Shown piece after piece: positions 8,027-15,979 of a stretch of 64,000 bases of DNA (the stretch's first letter is position 1; every line of letters begins with the position of its first letter). The notes under the pieces were generated by a model, which had not been told where the DNA came from, searched no databases, and saw only the letters and a list, made by a program, of their open reading frames with translations. The DNA comes from an uncultured Faecalibacterium sp. (GTDB lineage Bacteria > Bacillota > Clostridia > Oscillospirales > Ruminococcaceae). A program made the translations under genes and the position numbers. The stretch lies in contig CALESJ010000026.1 in assembly GCA_937907025.1 (NCBI GenBank), forward strand, positions 1 to 64,000, given 5' to 3'.

Positions 8027-8143
8027 TCAGCTCTCCTCCTTGGCATCCAGGCTCAGGTTGCGCAGTATCTGCTCCAGGCAGCTTGCCAGCGACTGGGCGT
8101 TGGCCTCGGTGGAGAAGCGAATCGTTACAGTGTTGGTACCCAT
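8027..8143 (-). CDS. 38-residue ORF coupled to the large serine recombinase
   Basis: TAAGGAGGG lies 7 bases before ATG 8143. The product, MGTNTVTIRFSTEANAQSLA..., is 38 residues and predicted to fold as a beta strand followed by an amphipathic helix (SLASCLEQILRNLSL). It ends TGA, one base before the recombinase ATG. The near-optimal ribosome site and coupling make it a real gene, despite its size. A role as a recombination helper or regulator is inference from position only. I know of no named family. Confidence 0.65.
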   Translation of the reverse strand: MGTNTVTIRFSTEANAQSLASCLEQILRNLSLDAKEES

Positions 8144-8380
8144 ATACAGGTCCCTCCTTATATAGTTTTCACAGCAAGCAGCTTTTCTTTAGCCAATAAT
8201 ATGCAGAGTTTTATGTGGGTATTTTCGATGATTGCTGTGATTACTTACCTGTGTTGGGTCCTGTTTAATTTTTTACCACCCTCCCTGCCGCAGGTGGACA
8301 GGCAAGCCATGAAGGGCTATTTTGCACTATCCCCTTCTGCCCGTATCGGCAAAAGCTGCCTTCCAAAGTCCTCCTTGTAA
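8144..8380. other. Intergenic region between recombinase operon and orphan gene
   Basis: No gene or stable hairpin is visible. The sequence lies between divergent transcripts, next to a serine recombinase, and so is one of the likelier places for an attachment core, but no paired repeat was found. Confidence 0.3.
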
Positions 8381-8409
8381 TTGACGTATATATCTATATT
8401 TGATATAAT
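8381..8409 (+). promoter_or_regulatory. Strong sigma-A promoter for the 804-residue protein
   Basis: TTGACG, 17-base spacer, TATAAT: one mismatch from consensus. It lies 84 bases before ATG 8493 and points toward it, so this gene is expressed independently of its neighbours. Confidence 0.8.
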
Positions 8410-8492
8410 ATTTTCAATTAAAATTCGGTTTTTCGCTCGCACAGAATCACCTTTTTCCGCAACATGTCAAAACTCACAGGAGGGATTTCAGT

Positions 8493-10907
8493 ATGAAGAA
8501 AAGAAAGCATCCCCATGCTCAGGGTGGCGATACCTGGATGGGGTTTCCACAAAAAGGGCAAAAGACGTTTACCGATCTGGTGAATGAAATCTTGACCGCC
8601 CCCTACGCCATGGATTACGATCCAATCCTGGATGATCCCGAAGCGCTGACAGAATATATAAAGAAAAAATTTGTCCGCAAAGTACCGATTGACGCCACTC
8701 CCACGCATGATGTATCCTTCATGAAACGGGAACAGATGGATGGTTTTGCCCAGTTTGCCAACTGGCTCCAAGATTCCCGGAACATCCCCAACTATTCCGC
8801 CAAGAGACGAGAACAGTTGATTTCCCTTTACCGTGAAATGTTTCATGATCTGCAAAAAGCCATCTCTCACAAACAGCGGCTGGAATATTCCATTCCCGAA
8901 TACGATTCTGATTTCGTCCTCGACTCCAAAATTCTTTACCCATGGGATTATGCTTTTGATGTCGGGTGCAATTACAACGCATACAGTCTTCTACCGAACG
9001 GTCATGTGGTCTTTCAAGGGTCCGGCACAGACACGAAGATAGAGCCGTATTATCTCTACATAGTGGCGCTGATTCAAAACAAATCCGACTTTTCTCCCTC
9101 GCATCTGCAGGCCTTTGTAAGGGTCAAACACGAAACTGACAACAAATTGATCTATCTGCCCTCACTGGATAAAACCTCCATCCTGCAGTTTGCCAAAAAT
9201 CTGGGCTTCACCGGCGAATTTGCCCAGTCTTTCCATACCTTTCTGCTGCAGAACATTGCATTTTCCTGGGGGAACGTTCCCAGCTTTCTTCCCTCCAAAA
9301 AGTATCAGCGCACCTGTTTCCACCCCGCCACGTACCTTCTCTGGCGCAGGGAATTGGAGGTTAGAACGCACCTGGCCCGCGACTACTTTATAAACCAATA
9401 CCGTAGAACAGACTTTTTCAAAGACTTTACCCGGTTGCTTTCCTTCTATGACCGGGATACACAGACCGGCGGCGCCCCTGCCTGCTACATGCATCCCTAT
9501 CCCCCGGTCGTTCAGTTCCTGTATCCTTATACCCATAAACCCAAGAAGGATGATCTGGAGAGCCTCAGTGATTTTGGTTTCCGGTACACCAGCAGCTGTT
9601 TCTTGTGCGTCGAACTGGTCCGTCTGTATTTGCTGGAAATCGGGGCATTTCCCCGCCACCGAAAACTTTTGGACACGGAAAAAACCGTCTTTTTTACCAA
9701 GGACCCTCTCCCGGCCGATACCCGCAATCAACCGGTCTGGCTCTTTCACATCCAGAATAAAGCCAGCTTTGACCGCGCCGTCAGGACCATTTCCACCCAA
9801 AAATACCAGAAGCAGCAGGACGACCTGCCTTTTCTCCTGCTGAACTTTGCTCCCAGCTTCACCCAAAAACTCACAGCCATTTCCTTGTTCCCGTTCCTGC
9901 ACAGCTGCAAGTCTTTGATTCTGTGCGGTTGTACACCGCCGGCCGATCTACCACGCACCCTTTGTCTGCCTTCGGAGCATCTGGCCACCGTGCTTTCCTA
10001 TTTTCAGAAAGAAAAAGGAAACCGACAGGAAATTCTGAACGTACAAAGTCTTCTGTTGAACGCCTTGAACCAGCTTTTTGCTCACCGTGCGGAATCCTTC
10101 AATAACCAGATGATTCTGGAAAGTGCAACCGCGCCCTTGAAGCCTGAGGAGTACAGCCACCCCACCCCCACCTACACACTGAATGGATTTTTTCCTAAAA
10201 TGGATTGGGAGGCGTATTTTTCCGACCTGGAAAAAGGCCAGCGTTACGGAGTGAATATTCTGCGGACCAATAAGTTTTACAGCAATGCAGCCAAACGTGT
10301 AGACACCCTTCTGAAGCCTTTCCGGGATTGGTGTCAGATCTATCTGAAAGCGAACAAAATTCCTCGCAGCCAGCAGAACCTCTGGATGGAGCAGTTCCTA
10401 TCGGCCCTGTTGGTGGATTATATGATCCAGGAGAGTCTTTGCTTTTCCTTTGCCAGACCCGAACCCCATACCTATTTTGAGGCCTGGTGCAATGCCATGA
10501 AGCAGAGTGATTCCCATACAGAAGCGCCAGCTCCGGCTTTGCTACCTGCCTTTTTGAAGTTTGTCCGCCAGCTTTCCTTCTGCGAAAGTAAGGAGGACTA
10601 CTTTGCCCTCCAGGAGCAAGCCGCGATTCTGGGCTGGGCGGATGCCGACACCCTGTACCTGGACTATGACCGGTTCTGGCCCGCTTTCCTTCAGTATGCC
10701 GGTCTGCCAGACCAGTACCGGGAACTGCGCAACCGCTTTCTGCGTGAAACGTTCCGTCCTGGCTGTCCCGGAGAGCACTTTGCCTACCAAACGGACGTCA
10801 AAAGCGGACACTGGGGACATCCCATCCGGGAAAACAAGTACGCAAAGCCGCTAGGCCGGTTCCTGCGGCTGAAAGCGGACATTCTCACCGCAGAATGCAA
10901 CCACTGA
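8493..10907 (+). CDS. Large protein of unknown function, 804 residues
   Basis: ATG 8493 follows AGGAGGG at good spacing. The product is soluble in character, with no signal peptide, no clear transmembrane helix and no Walker A, HNH, PD-(D/E)XK, TIR or protease motif that I can see. The N-terminal 30 residues are basic (KKRKHPHAQGG). The middle (about 130-330) is rich in aromatic residues. A CGCTPPADLPRTL stretch sits near 475, and the C-terminal end is basic (DVKSGHWGHPIRENKYAKPL, then GRFLRLKADIL). It is divergent from the recombinase pair and lies beside a LysR gene to which it seems unrelated. Cargo of the mobile element is the simplest reading; a defence or host-interaction role is possible, but nothing in the sequence proves it. 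Confidence 0.6.
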   Translation: MKKRKHPHAQGGDTWMGFPQKGQKTFTDLVNEILTAPYAMDYDPILDDPEALTEYIKKKFVRKVPIDATPTHDVSFMKREQMDGFAQFANWLQDSRNIPNYSAKRREQLISLYREMFHDLQKAISHKQRLEYSIPEYDSDFVLDSKILYPWDYAFDVGCNYNAYSLLPNGHVVFQGSGTDTKIEPYYLYIVALIQNKSDFSPSHLQAFVRVKHETDNKLIYLPSLDKTSILQFAKNLGFTGEFAQSFHTFLLQNIAFSWGNVPSFLPSKKYQRTCFHPATYLLWRRELEVRTHLARDYFINQYRRTDFFKDFTRLLSFYDRDTQTGGAPACYMHPYPPVVQFLYPYTHKPKKDDLESLSDFGFRYTSSCFLCVELVRLYLLEIGAFPRHRKLLDTEKTVFFTKDPLPADTRNQPVWLFHIQNKASFDRAVRTISTQKYQKQQDDLPFLLLNFAPSFTQKLTAISLFPFLHSCKSLILCGCTPPADLPRTLCLPSEHLATVLSYFQKEKGNRQEILNVQSLLLNALNQLFAHRAESFNNQMILESATAPLKPEEYSHPTPTYTLNGFFPKMDWEAYFSDLEKGQRYGVNILRTNKFYSNAAKRVDTLLKPFRDWCQIYLKANKIPRSQQNLWMEQFLSALLVDYMIQESLCFSFARPEPHTYFEAWCNAMKQSDSHTEAPAPALLPAFLKFVRQLSFCESKEDYFALQEQAAILGWADADTLYLDYDRFWPAFLQYAGLPDQYRELRNRFLRETFRPGCPGEHFAYQTDVKSGHWGHPIRENKYAKPLGRFLRLKADILTAECNH

Positions 10908-10953
10908 CATAAGCCCCCTGCGACGCGGGCAATCAAAAGAAAGGACGTGCAGG

Positions 10954-11883
10954 ATGCAGAGAAGAAACCTGGAATACTTTGTGGCAGTGGTGGACTGCGG
11001 CAGCATCAGCGCTGCCGCCCAGAAGCTGCTGGTGGCACAGCCCAGCCTCAGCCGGACCATCAATGCCATGGAAAAGCAGATGGACTGCCAGTTGCTGGAA
11101 CGAACCGGACGGGGCGTGACCCCCACCGCCACAGGACGGCAGCTGTATTATTACGCACGCTCCATTCTGGACAAGTTCCAGATGCTGGAGCGCTTATATC
11201 ACGGCGGCGAAGAGCAGCTTGTCAGCCGCCTGCATGTTTCTGTGGCGTTGCTCTTTTTGAAGGACAGCCTTCTGGAAAATGTTTATCGCCAGATGAATAC
11301 CCCCGACACGGAAATCTGCTTTTACGAAACGACCCTGGAGCCTCTGCTTGAACAGGTGGCGGAGGGCCAGTCGGAGCTGGGACTGGCCGTAGTAAATGAT
11401 GCCCAGCTTCCCGTCTTTACCCGCATGTGCCAGGCACGGGCGCTGGAGCCTGTTTCCCTGGATCAACCGCAGAAGCCTTGTGTCCATGTGCACAAAACCC
11501 ATCCGCTGACCCAGTGCCCGCATCTGGAGCGCCAACAGTTAACAGCCTATTCCAGACTGACACCGCCCGGTGACTTTTTTAGTCACCTGAACCAGACCGC
11601 TCTGGAAACGTCACACCGTTCTTCCGACGCAGCGCACCGAACCATTGTGGTGAACAGCTACCACACCATGCTGCGTATCCTGCACCACACTGACAGTTAT
11701 ATGATCGGCAACTGCTGGCAATCCCAGGAGCTGGCCTGTTCCGGCATTGTCAGCCTGCCGCTGCAGGATGTTTCGGTATGCCAAAACCTGATTCTGGTGC
11801 ACCGTCAAAGACAGTTGTTCTCCCCCTGTGCCAGGGTCTTCCTGACCGATTTTCTGCGCGACCAGGGTTTGCCCATGGTATAA
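10954..11883 (+). CDS. LysR-family transcriptional regulator
   Basis: The 309-residue protein starts with a typical LysR HTH: LEYFVAVVDCGSISAAAQKL, then AQPSLSRTINAMEKQMDCQLLER and GVTPTATGRQLYYYA. The remaining 200 residues form the periplasmic-binding-like effector domain, which here contains several His and Cys residues. A GAAAGGA ribosome site precedes ATG 10954. It lies immediately upstream of the TasA-like/SipW genes on the same strand and is separated from them by their own promoter. It may regulate that surface locus, since LysR genes are usually next to or divergent from targets. The ligand is unknown. Confidence 0.9.
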   Translation: MQRRNLEYFVAVVDCGSISAAAQKLLVAQPSLSRTINAMEKQMDCQLLERTGRGVTPTATGRQLYYYARSILDKFQMLERLYHGGEEQLVSRLHVSVALLFLKDSLLENVYRQMNTPDTEICFYETTLEPLLEQVAEGQSELGLAVVNDAQLPVFTRMCQARALEPVSLDQPQKPCVHVHKTHPLTQCPHLERQQLTAYSRLTPPGDFFSHLNQTALETSHRSSDAAHRTIVVNSYHTMLRILHHTDSYMIGNCWQSQELACSGIVSLPLQDVSVCQNLILVHRQRQLFSPCARVFLTDFLRDQGLPMV

Positions 11884-11919
11884 CGCAATTGTTATATCTA
11901 TCTATGGTAAAATTGGTAT

Positions 11920-11948
11920 TTGTTGGATAAAGCAGTGTATGGTATCAT
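11920..11948 (+). promoter_or_regulatory. Promoter of the TasA-like/SipW unit
   Basis: TTGTTG, 17-base spacer, TATCAT. It leaves a 5' leader of about 85 bases before ATG 12040. The AT-rich stretch just upstream (11884-11919) is where a LysR-type site would be expected. Confidence 0.5.
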
Positions 11949-12039
11949 AGCCCCCGGACAAAAAACGGATGTGCATGACGCCGAAACGTGCGATGCCTTC
12001 CCCCTCGAAAACAAAACGCAAGAAGGAGAATCCATCACC

Positions 12040-12570
12040 ATGAAGAAAACAACTCTGCTTTCTCTGGCCACCGCCGCTGCGGTGATCACCACTTCCGTCG
12101 GCACCTTTGCCGCTTTCGACAAAACCAGTGCCAACAACACCGGCAACGGGGCCGCCCTGACCTTCAAAAATCCTATTACTGTGGAACTGAATGTGGACGC
12201 CGCCACTGTCAGTGAGCGCAGTCTGAATGAAGCCCCCAGCGTGACCACCACCGCTACCGTGGAAGTAGCCAACGAGGATAACCTGGCCAAGAGTATTGCC
12301 TTGTCCTTCGACCTGGGCGGTGACGATGGCAGCACTCTGAAAGCAGGCACTGACTACACCCTGAATGTGGCAGCCAATTCCGCTTACTCGGACGGCAGCA
12401 GCACCATTTCGTCCAGTGAAAACAATATCAACTTCACAGACTCCAACGCCACGACTGGCACAAAAACCTACGACGTTACTGTAACTCTGACTGACGATGG
12501 CGCTGACGCAATCGCAAAAAAAGGCGCCGCTGCCAATGTCACACTGGAAATGACTGCCACCTTGAACTGA
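12040..12570 (+). CDS. SipW-dependent secreted protein, TasA/camelysin-like
   Basis: A 176-residue exported protein. ATG 12040 follows AAGAAGGAG. Residues 1-25 are a signal peptide of the SipW class (KKTTLLSLATAAAVITTSVG, TFAAF) followed by a short Asp/Ser/Thr/Asn-rich stretch. The rest is a Thr/Asp/Asn-rich beta-sandwich-like protein (LTFKNPITVEL, TTATVEVANEDNLAKSIALSF, TYDVTVTLTDDGADAI). TasA forms amyloid-like biofilm fibres in Bacillus; camelysin is a related surface protease. No zinc-binding HExxH is present, so a structural matrix role is more likely (inference). The dedicated peptidase follows after an attenuating hairpin. Confidence 0.7.
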   Translation: MKKTTLLSLATAAAVITTSVGTFAAFDKTSANNTGNGAALTFKNPITVELNVDAATVSERSLNEAPSVTTTATVEVANEDNLAKSIALSFDLGGDDGSTLKAGTDYTLNVAANSAYSDGSSTISSSENNINFTDSNATTGTKTYDVTVTLTDDGADAIAKKGAAANVTLEMTATLN

Positions 12571-12592
12571 GTGAAGTTATCCATCATATATG

Positions 12593-12625
12593 AAAAAGCC
12601 TTGTAGACGCCTACAAGGCTTTTTT
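12593..12625 (+). terminator. Terminator/attenuator between the TasA-like gene and sipW
   Basis: AAAAGCCTTGTAG, four-base loop, CTACAAGGCTTTTT gives a perfect stem of 12-13 pairs with a U tract. It sits between two genes that must be co-expressed and no separate sipW promoter is evident, so it probably reduces peptidase relative to its abundant substrate. Confidence 0.85.
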
Positions 12626-12658
12626 CAAGGTTACAGACACCGCAAAGGAGGGCAAAAG

Positions 12659-13240
12659 ATGTGCAACAAACTGGGAATGATCAAAACGGGTCTGTTCTGG
12701 CTGGCATTCAGCCTGGCGGTGGCATGCGCCCTGGTAGGCCTCTTTCTGCCCGGTGTGGCCGAGAAATACATACCTTTCCGGCTGTATACCGTCCTTACAG
12801 ACAGTATGTCCCCCACGATTACGCCCATGTCCCTGGTTCTGGTACGCCAGATTCCACCGGATGCTCCCCTGGAACTGGAACCGGAACAGATCATCACCTT
12901 CCGGGCAGATCGTTTCGGACATTCCATTATCCAGACTCACCGTTTCTCCCACACCGAGTGGGATGAAGAATTGAGCCAGATCATTTATCGGACGCACCCG
13001 GAGCAAACCGCCGATCTTGATTTTTATAAAACGACACGCCGTGACATTCTGGGCGTTTATGTATGCTCTGTGCCCTATTTCGGCAAAGTGCTGCTGTTTC
13101 TGAAGAGCCGCTGGGGACTGATTCTGCTGGGAGAAGAACTGATCATCTTTCTGTTGAATCAGCTAATCAAAGCCCGCTGGGAAGAACGCAGCACCGGAGA
13201 AAAAGGCAGCACTCCTCTTCCCTTGCCGCTGCCGGAATAA
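12659..13240 (+). CDS. sipW: Signal peptidase I, SipW (ER-type)
   Basis: The 193-residue membrane protease should cleave the signal peptide of the TasA-like protein. ATG 12659 follows AAAGGAGGG. It has an N-terminal transmembrane helix (residues 9-31), catalytic Ser49 in LTDSMSP, His94 in IIQTHRF (the ER-type replacement of the bacterial Lys), an Asp-containing RRDILGVYV segment and the VPYFGKVL box. A second helix at 150-168 ends in a basic tail. These are hallmarks of SipW-type enzymes that process TasA and TapA in Bacillus. Confidence 0.9.
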   Translation: MCNKLGMIKTGLFWLAFSLAVACALVGLFLPGVAEKYIPFRLYTVLTDSMSPTITPMSLVLVRQIPPDAPLELEPEQIITFRADRFGHSIIQTHRFSHTEWDEELSQIIYRTHPEQTADLDFYKTTRRDILGVYVCSVPYFGKVLLFLKSRWGLILLGEELIIFLLNQLIKARWEERSTGEKGSTPLPLPLPE

Positions 13241-13473
13241 TCGCCTCTTACAGAGTTTATCCCTGACGCTTTTAACCTTTTGAGCACTTCTGTTTGTGTT
13301 ACATCTGTTACATGATCAATATATGCAACGTCATTTTGGTAAAATCTGTCTGTGCCCGTATCTTGACACGATGTCCAAAAAATCTTATACCAAGGCACTT
13401 TATTATACCAAAAGCATTTTGTGGAAAACGCCAAAATCTTTTGTTTCCCCCTATTTTCCCACACACTTTAAGG
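13241..13473. other. AT-rich intergenic region
   Basis: No gene is visible between sipW and the next promoter. A second promoter-like TTGACA ... TATACC at about 13362-13390 may give an additional upstream start, but its -10 is poor. Confidence 0.3.
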
Positions 13474-13502
13474 TTGATTAAATTTAACTGATGGGGTATA
13501 AT
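13474..13502 (+). promoter_or_regulatory. Promoter of the sorted-protein gene
   Basis: TTGATT, 17-base spacer, perfect TATAAT. It produces a 5' leader close to 190 bases before ATG 13698. Confidence 0.8.
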
Positions 13503-13509
13503 AGTGTCA

Positions 13510-13697
13510 ATTATGAAAAAACACAGTTGTTTTCCCAAAAGTTGTTACTCGTTTTTTCATATTGATTCCGGAAACTGCGGTAATTCGCCTTTATCTGCCT
13601 GACACATGGAAGGCGTACCGGAATCCATTACCTTTTATATATAAGATGCGGTTAACCCCGTATTTTATATAAGTATCGGAGAAAGGAGGAATTTCCA
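13510..13697 (+). promoter_or_regulatory. Structured long 5' leader, possible cis-regulatory RNA
   Basis: Two consecutive stem-loops are visible. The first pairs TATGAAAAAAC (13512-13522) with GTTTTTTCATA (13551-13561), a perfect 11-base arm. The second pairs GATTCCGG (13564-13571) with CCGGAATC (13618-13625), enclosing CGCCTT (13586-13591) and AAGGCG (13610-13615). AGGAGG at the end precedes ATG 13698. I cannot match it to a riboswitch class. It could stabilise an abundant mRNA or sense a ligand. Confidence 0.45.
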
Positions 13698-14216
13698 ATG
13701 AACAAGATGAAGAAACTCATCGCTGTTGCTGTTTGCCTGGTGATGGCTTGCGTTTTCGCAACCAGCGCTTTTGCTGATACCACTTCCGATGTGAAGGGCT
13801 ACATGCTGGCTAAGGGTGTTACCGTTACCGGTACCCTGTCTCAGGACCAGGCTCAGTCCCTGGCCGCAAACTCCGGCGCTCTGAAGAGCAACGCTGATGC
13901 TCTGTTCGTCGCTTCTCAGGGTTCCGACCTGGCCACTGTCCAGGCCAACGCTGATACGGCTGCTAGCATCATCCGTGGCATGAAGGGCTTCGAAGACCTG
14001 AAGGTCACCGTGAGCATGGTTGGCAGCAACCTGGTTCGCGTTACCGCGACCTCCGGCAACATGTACGCTGTCGGCGATGTGACTGTTGGTGGTGGCAGCA
14101 CCGCTAACAGCGGCGTCATCAAGGCTACTGGCGATCACAGCGCTGTTGTGCTGGCCGTCTGCCTGGTGTCCGTCGTCGGCGTGATGGGCATGGCCGTCCG
14201 CAAGCGCGAGGAGTAA
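13698..14216 (+). CDS. Secreted, sortase-anchored small surface protein
   Basis: The 172-residue protein has a Sec signal peptide (KKLIAVAVCLVMACVFATSAFA), a small Ala/Val/Ser-rich domain of about 110 residues, a Gly/Ser linker (GDVTVGGGSTANSG), then IKATGDHSAV, a hydrophobic helix (VLAVCLVSVVGVMGMAV) and the basic end RKREE. That is the layout of a cell-wall sorting signal in which KATGD replaces LPxTG. The sortase gene downstream is the obvious partner. The codon usage is strongly biased to a few C- and T-ending codons, suggesting high expression, in line with the strong promoter and long leader. The domain family is not recognised. Confidence 0.65.
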   Translation: MNKMKKLIAVAVCLVMACVFATSAFADTTSDVKGYMLAKGVTVTGTLSQDQAQSLAANSGALKSNADALFVASQGSDLATVQANADTAASIIRGMKGFEDLKVTVSMVGSNLVRVTATSGNMYAVGDVTVGGGSTANSGVIKATGDHSAVVLAVCLVSVVGVMGMAVRKREE

Positions 14217-14227
14217 TCCCCGTACAA

Positions 14228-14262
14228 ATCGAAAGGAAACTTCGGTTTCCTTTCGATCTTTT
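14228..14262 (+). terminator. Rho-independent terminator with UUCG loop
   Basis: ATCGAAAGGAAAC, TTCG, GTTTCCTTTCGAT: a perfect 13-pair stem capped by a UUCG tetraloop, followed by CTTTTG. It separates the abundant surface protein message from the sortase operon, with probable read-through. Confidence 0.85.
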
Positions 14263-14302
14263 GTGTATATAACGTTTTTTTGCCGTTTCTATATAGAACC
14301 CT

Positions 14303-14342
14303 GATGCGGGATTTCGGCGGAAAGCAGCCGGGGTCCCGCATC
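14303..14342 (+). other. Stem-loop in the sortase leader
   Basis: GATGCGGGA pairs perfectly with TCCCGCATC around a GC-rich loop; no U tract follows. It lies 37 bases before the sortase start and could affect translation or mRNA stability. Confidence 0.4.
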
Positions 14343-14378
14343 GGATACTATCATCAAAAAGCAGGAGGATATTGACCC

Positions 14379-15098
14379 ATGACCCATCCATCGGGCAAGC
14401 ACTCATTTCTGCGCAAAAGCTGGGCGGCTTACGTTGTAATGCCGGTAGTTTTTGCATGTATCACCATCGGTGCCATATACGGAGTCGGCAGTGCGCTGCT
14501 CAGTCCCTATAAGGAAATGGCAAGCTGGTTCTTCACCAAGAGTGAAGAGAACGAAACCAACCGTGACCTGTATTCCCAGGCGATTGCCGCTGCGCAGGAC
14601 AGTGCCACATCTGAGGACAGCACCGAATCTCAGACGATTGACAAACAGACCATCACCTACCCCCATCCCGGCGACCGCTACGGTGAGATTTCCATCGACG
14701 GAACCACGGTCAGCGCGCCGCTGTATTACGGCGATGATACCGCCACGCTGAACAAGGGCGTCGGCACCTATAAGGACGATGCCGGTGTGGGCATTCCGGG
14801 TGAAGGCAAGACCATCCTCCTGGCCGGACACAATAACACCTTCTTCAACGGTCTGCAGCAGGTGGAAGTGGGCGATATCGTCACGATTGAAACCCATTAC
14901 GGCACCTATACATACGAAGTCACCGACATGCAGGTCAAAGATTACCAGGATTCCTCCGCCTACGATTTTACCCGTACTGATGAGAACCTGATCATGTACA
15001 CCTGCTATCCGTTTGATGCGCTGGGCTTTACCCCGAATCGCTATTTTGTCTACGCAAAATACGTTTCCGGCCCGGTCTTGGTTGATGGGGAGGGCTGA
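14379..15098 (+). CDS. Class D sortase
   Basis: The 239-residue membrane-anchored transpeptidase should attach the preceding protein to the envelope. ATG 14379 follows AGGAGG. A transmembrane helix spans about residues 17-41, followed by an acidic linker. The catalytic triad is visible as His151 (LLAGHNNT), Cys209 (MYTCYPF) and Arg221 (FTPNRYFVYA). The TLxTC-like MYTCYPF and the short, compact domain fit class D. It begins an operon continuing through the 292-residue membrane protein into cpsC, cpsD and cpsB with overlapping or near-overlapping ends. Confidence 0.9.
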   Translation: MTHPSGKHSFLRKSWAAYVVMPVVFACITIGAIYGVGSALLSPYKEMASWFFTKSEENETNRDLYSQAIAAAQDSATSEDSTESQTIDKQTITYPHPGDRYGEISIDGTTVSAPLYYGDDTATLNKGVGTYKDDAGVGIPGEGKTILLAGHNNTFFNGLQQVEVGDIVTIETHYGTYTYEVTDMQVKDYQDSSAYDFTRTDENLIMYTCYPFDALGFTPNRYFVYAKYVSGPVLVDGEG

Positions 15099-15100
15099 AA

Positions 15101-15979
15101 ATGAATACGAACAAACAGGCACAGCGTGCCTCCAATATTCAGCAGATTCTGCTTTCCTATCTGCTTTCCCTGTTTCTGGTGGGCATTGCCCTGGCACTGG
15201 TCCTTCTGACCAGCTTCGGCCGTGCCGGCTACTTCAAGTCTGCTCTGAAAAAGAGTTCTTACGCTACGGCTGTGTATGAATCTCTGTGTGAAAACTACGA
15301 AAGCTATGGTGCAGCCGCAGGCTTCACTCCCGAAGTCATCACCAGCTTCATCTCCCCCGAACAGATCGATGTGGATCTGGGCAAAGCCGTGGACGCCATG
15401 TACGACGGGGATGTTTCCATGCAGGAGCACCCGGAGATTCATGAAGCTGCCATGACGGCCATGAAAGACGATGCCACCGCCCGCGGCTACGAAGTCACCG
15501 ATGAGGTGGAAACGGCACTGGAACTGGTGGCGGATGCCTGCCAGGCTGATTACGACAACTATGTCTGCGTGCCCCTGGTCAGTCAGATGGGCGGTTTCAT
15601 TCACAAGGTTCAGACCTTCTCCATCGGGATGCTGGTTGTTTGCCTGCTTCTTGGTGTGGTCGCCCTTTGGGTCATCACCAAACGGCCCGGCGCCGCCCAG
15701 TTCAAGGTTCGTCTGCTGACCTTCAGCCTGTTGGCTTCCGCACTCGTTTGTGCGGTTCTGACCTTTGCTGTTTATCCCATGATGCACCTGGGAGATTTGA
15801 ACATCTCCCCCACCTCGCTGAAGCTGCTGATCTGCAACTATGTACATGGGCTCTTTACTTCCTTTGGAATTTTCCTGATCATCTATGTCGTCATTTCCGC
15901 CGCCCTCATTGCGCTGGAAATTGCCGCACGCCGCAACGCCAAACACCGCATTTCGAAAAGTGAAGGGAACGAAGTATGA
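15101..15979 (+). CDS. Four-helix membrane protein of unknown function
   Basis: The 292-residue protein starts two bases after the sortase stop. It has one transmembrane helix near residues 16-37, an extracellular domain of about 120 residues that is acidic and helical (EVITSFISPEQIDVDLGKAV...), and three more helices at about 168-190, 205-228 and 245-272, ending in a basic cytoplasmic tail. No family is recognised. Position between sortase and the Cps phosphoregulatory genes suggests that it takes part in export, assembly or sensing at the envelope. Its last four bases overlap the cpsC start. Confidence 0.6.
   Translation: MNTNKQAQRASNIQQILLSYLLSLFLVGIALALVLLTSFGRAGYFKSALKKSSYATAVYESLCENYESYGAAAGFTPEVITSFISPEQIDVDLGKAVDAMYDGDVSMQEHPEIHEAAMTAMKDDATARGYEVTDEVETALELVADACQADYDNYVCVPLVSQMGGFIHKVQTFSIGMLVVCLLLGVVALWVITKRPGAAQFKVRLLTFSLLASALVCAVLTFAVYPMMHLGDLNISPTSLKLLICNYVHGLFTSFGIFLIIYVVISAALIALEIAARRNAKHRISKSEGNEV

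Noticed and set aside
1..10907. An intact prophage or insertion sequence
   Set aside because: There are two recombinases and a Rep-like gene, but no capsid, terminase, tail or lysis genes, no DDE transposase, and no terminal inverted repeats next to the recombinases.
12040..12570. Camelysin-type metalloprotease activity for the TasA-like protein
   Set aside because: No HExxH or other zinc-protease motif was found; a structural role is better supported.
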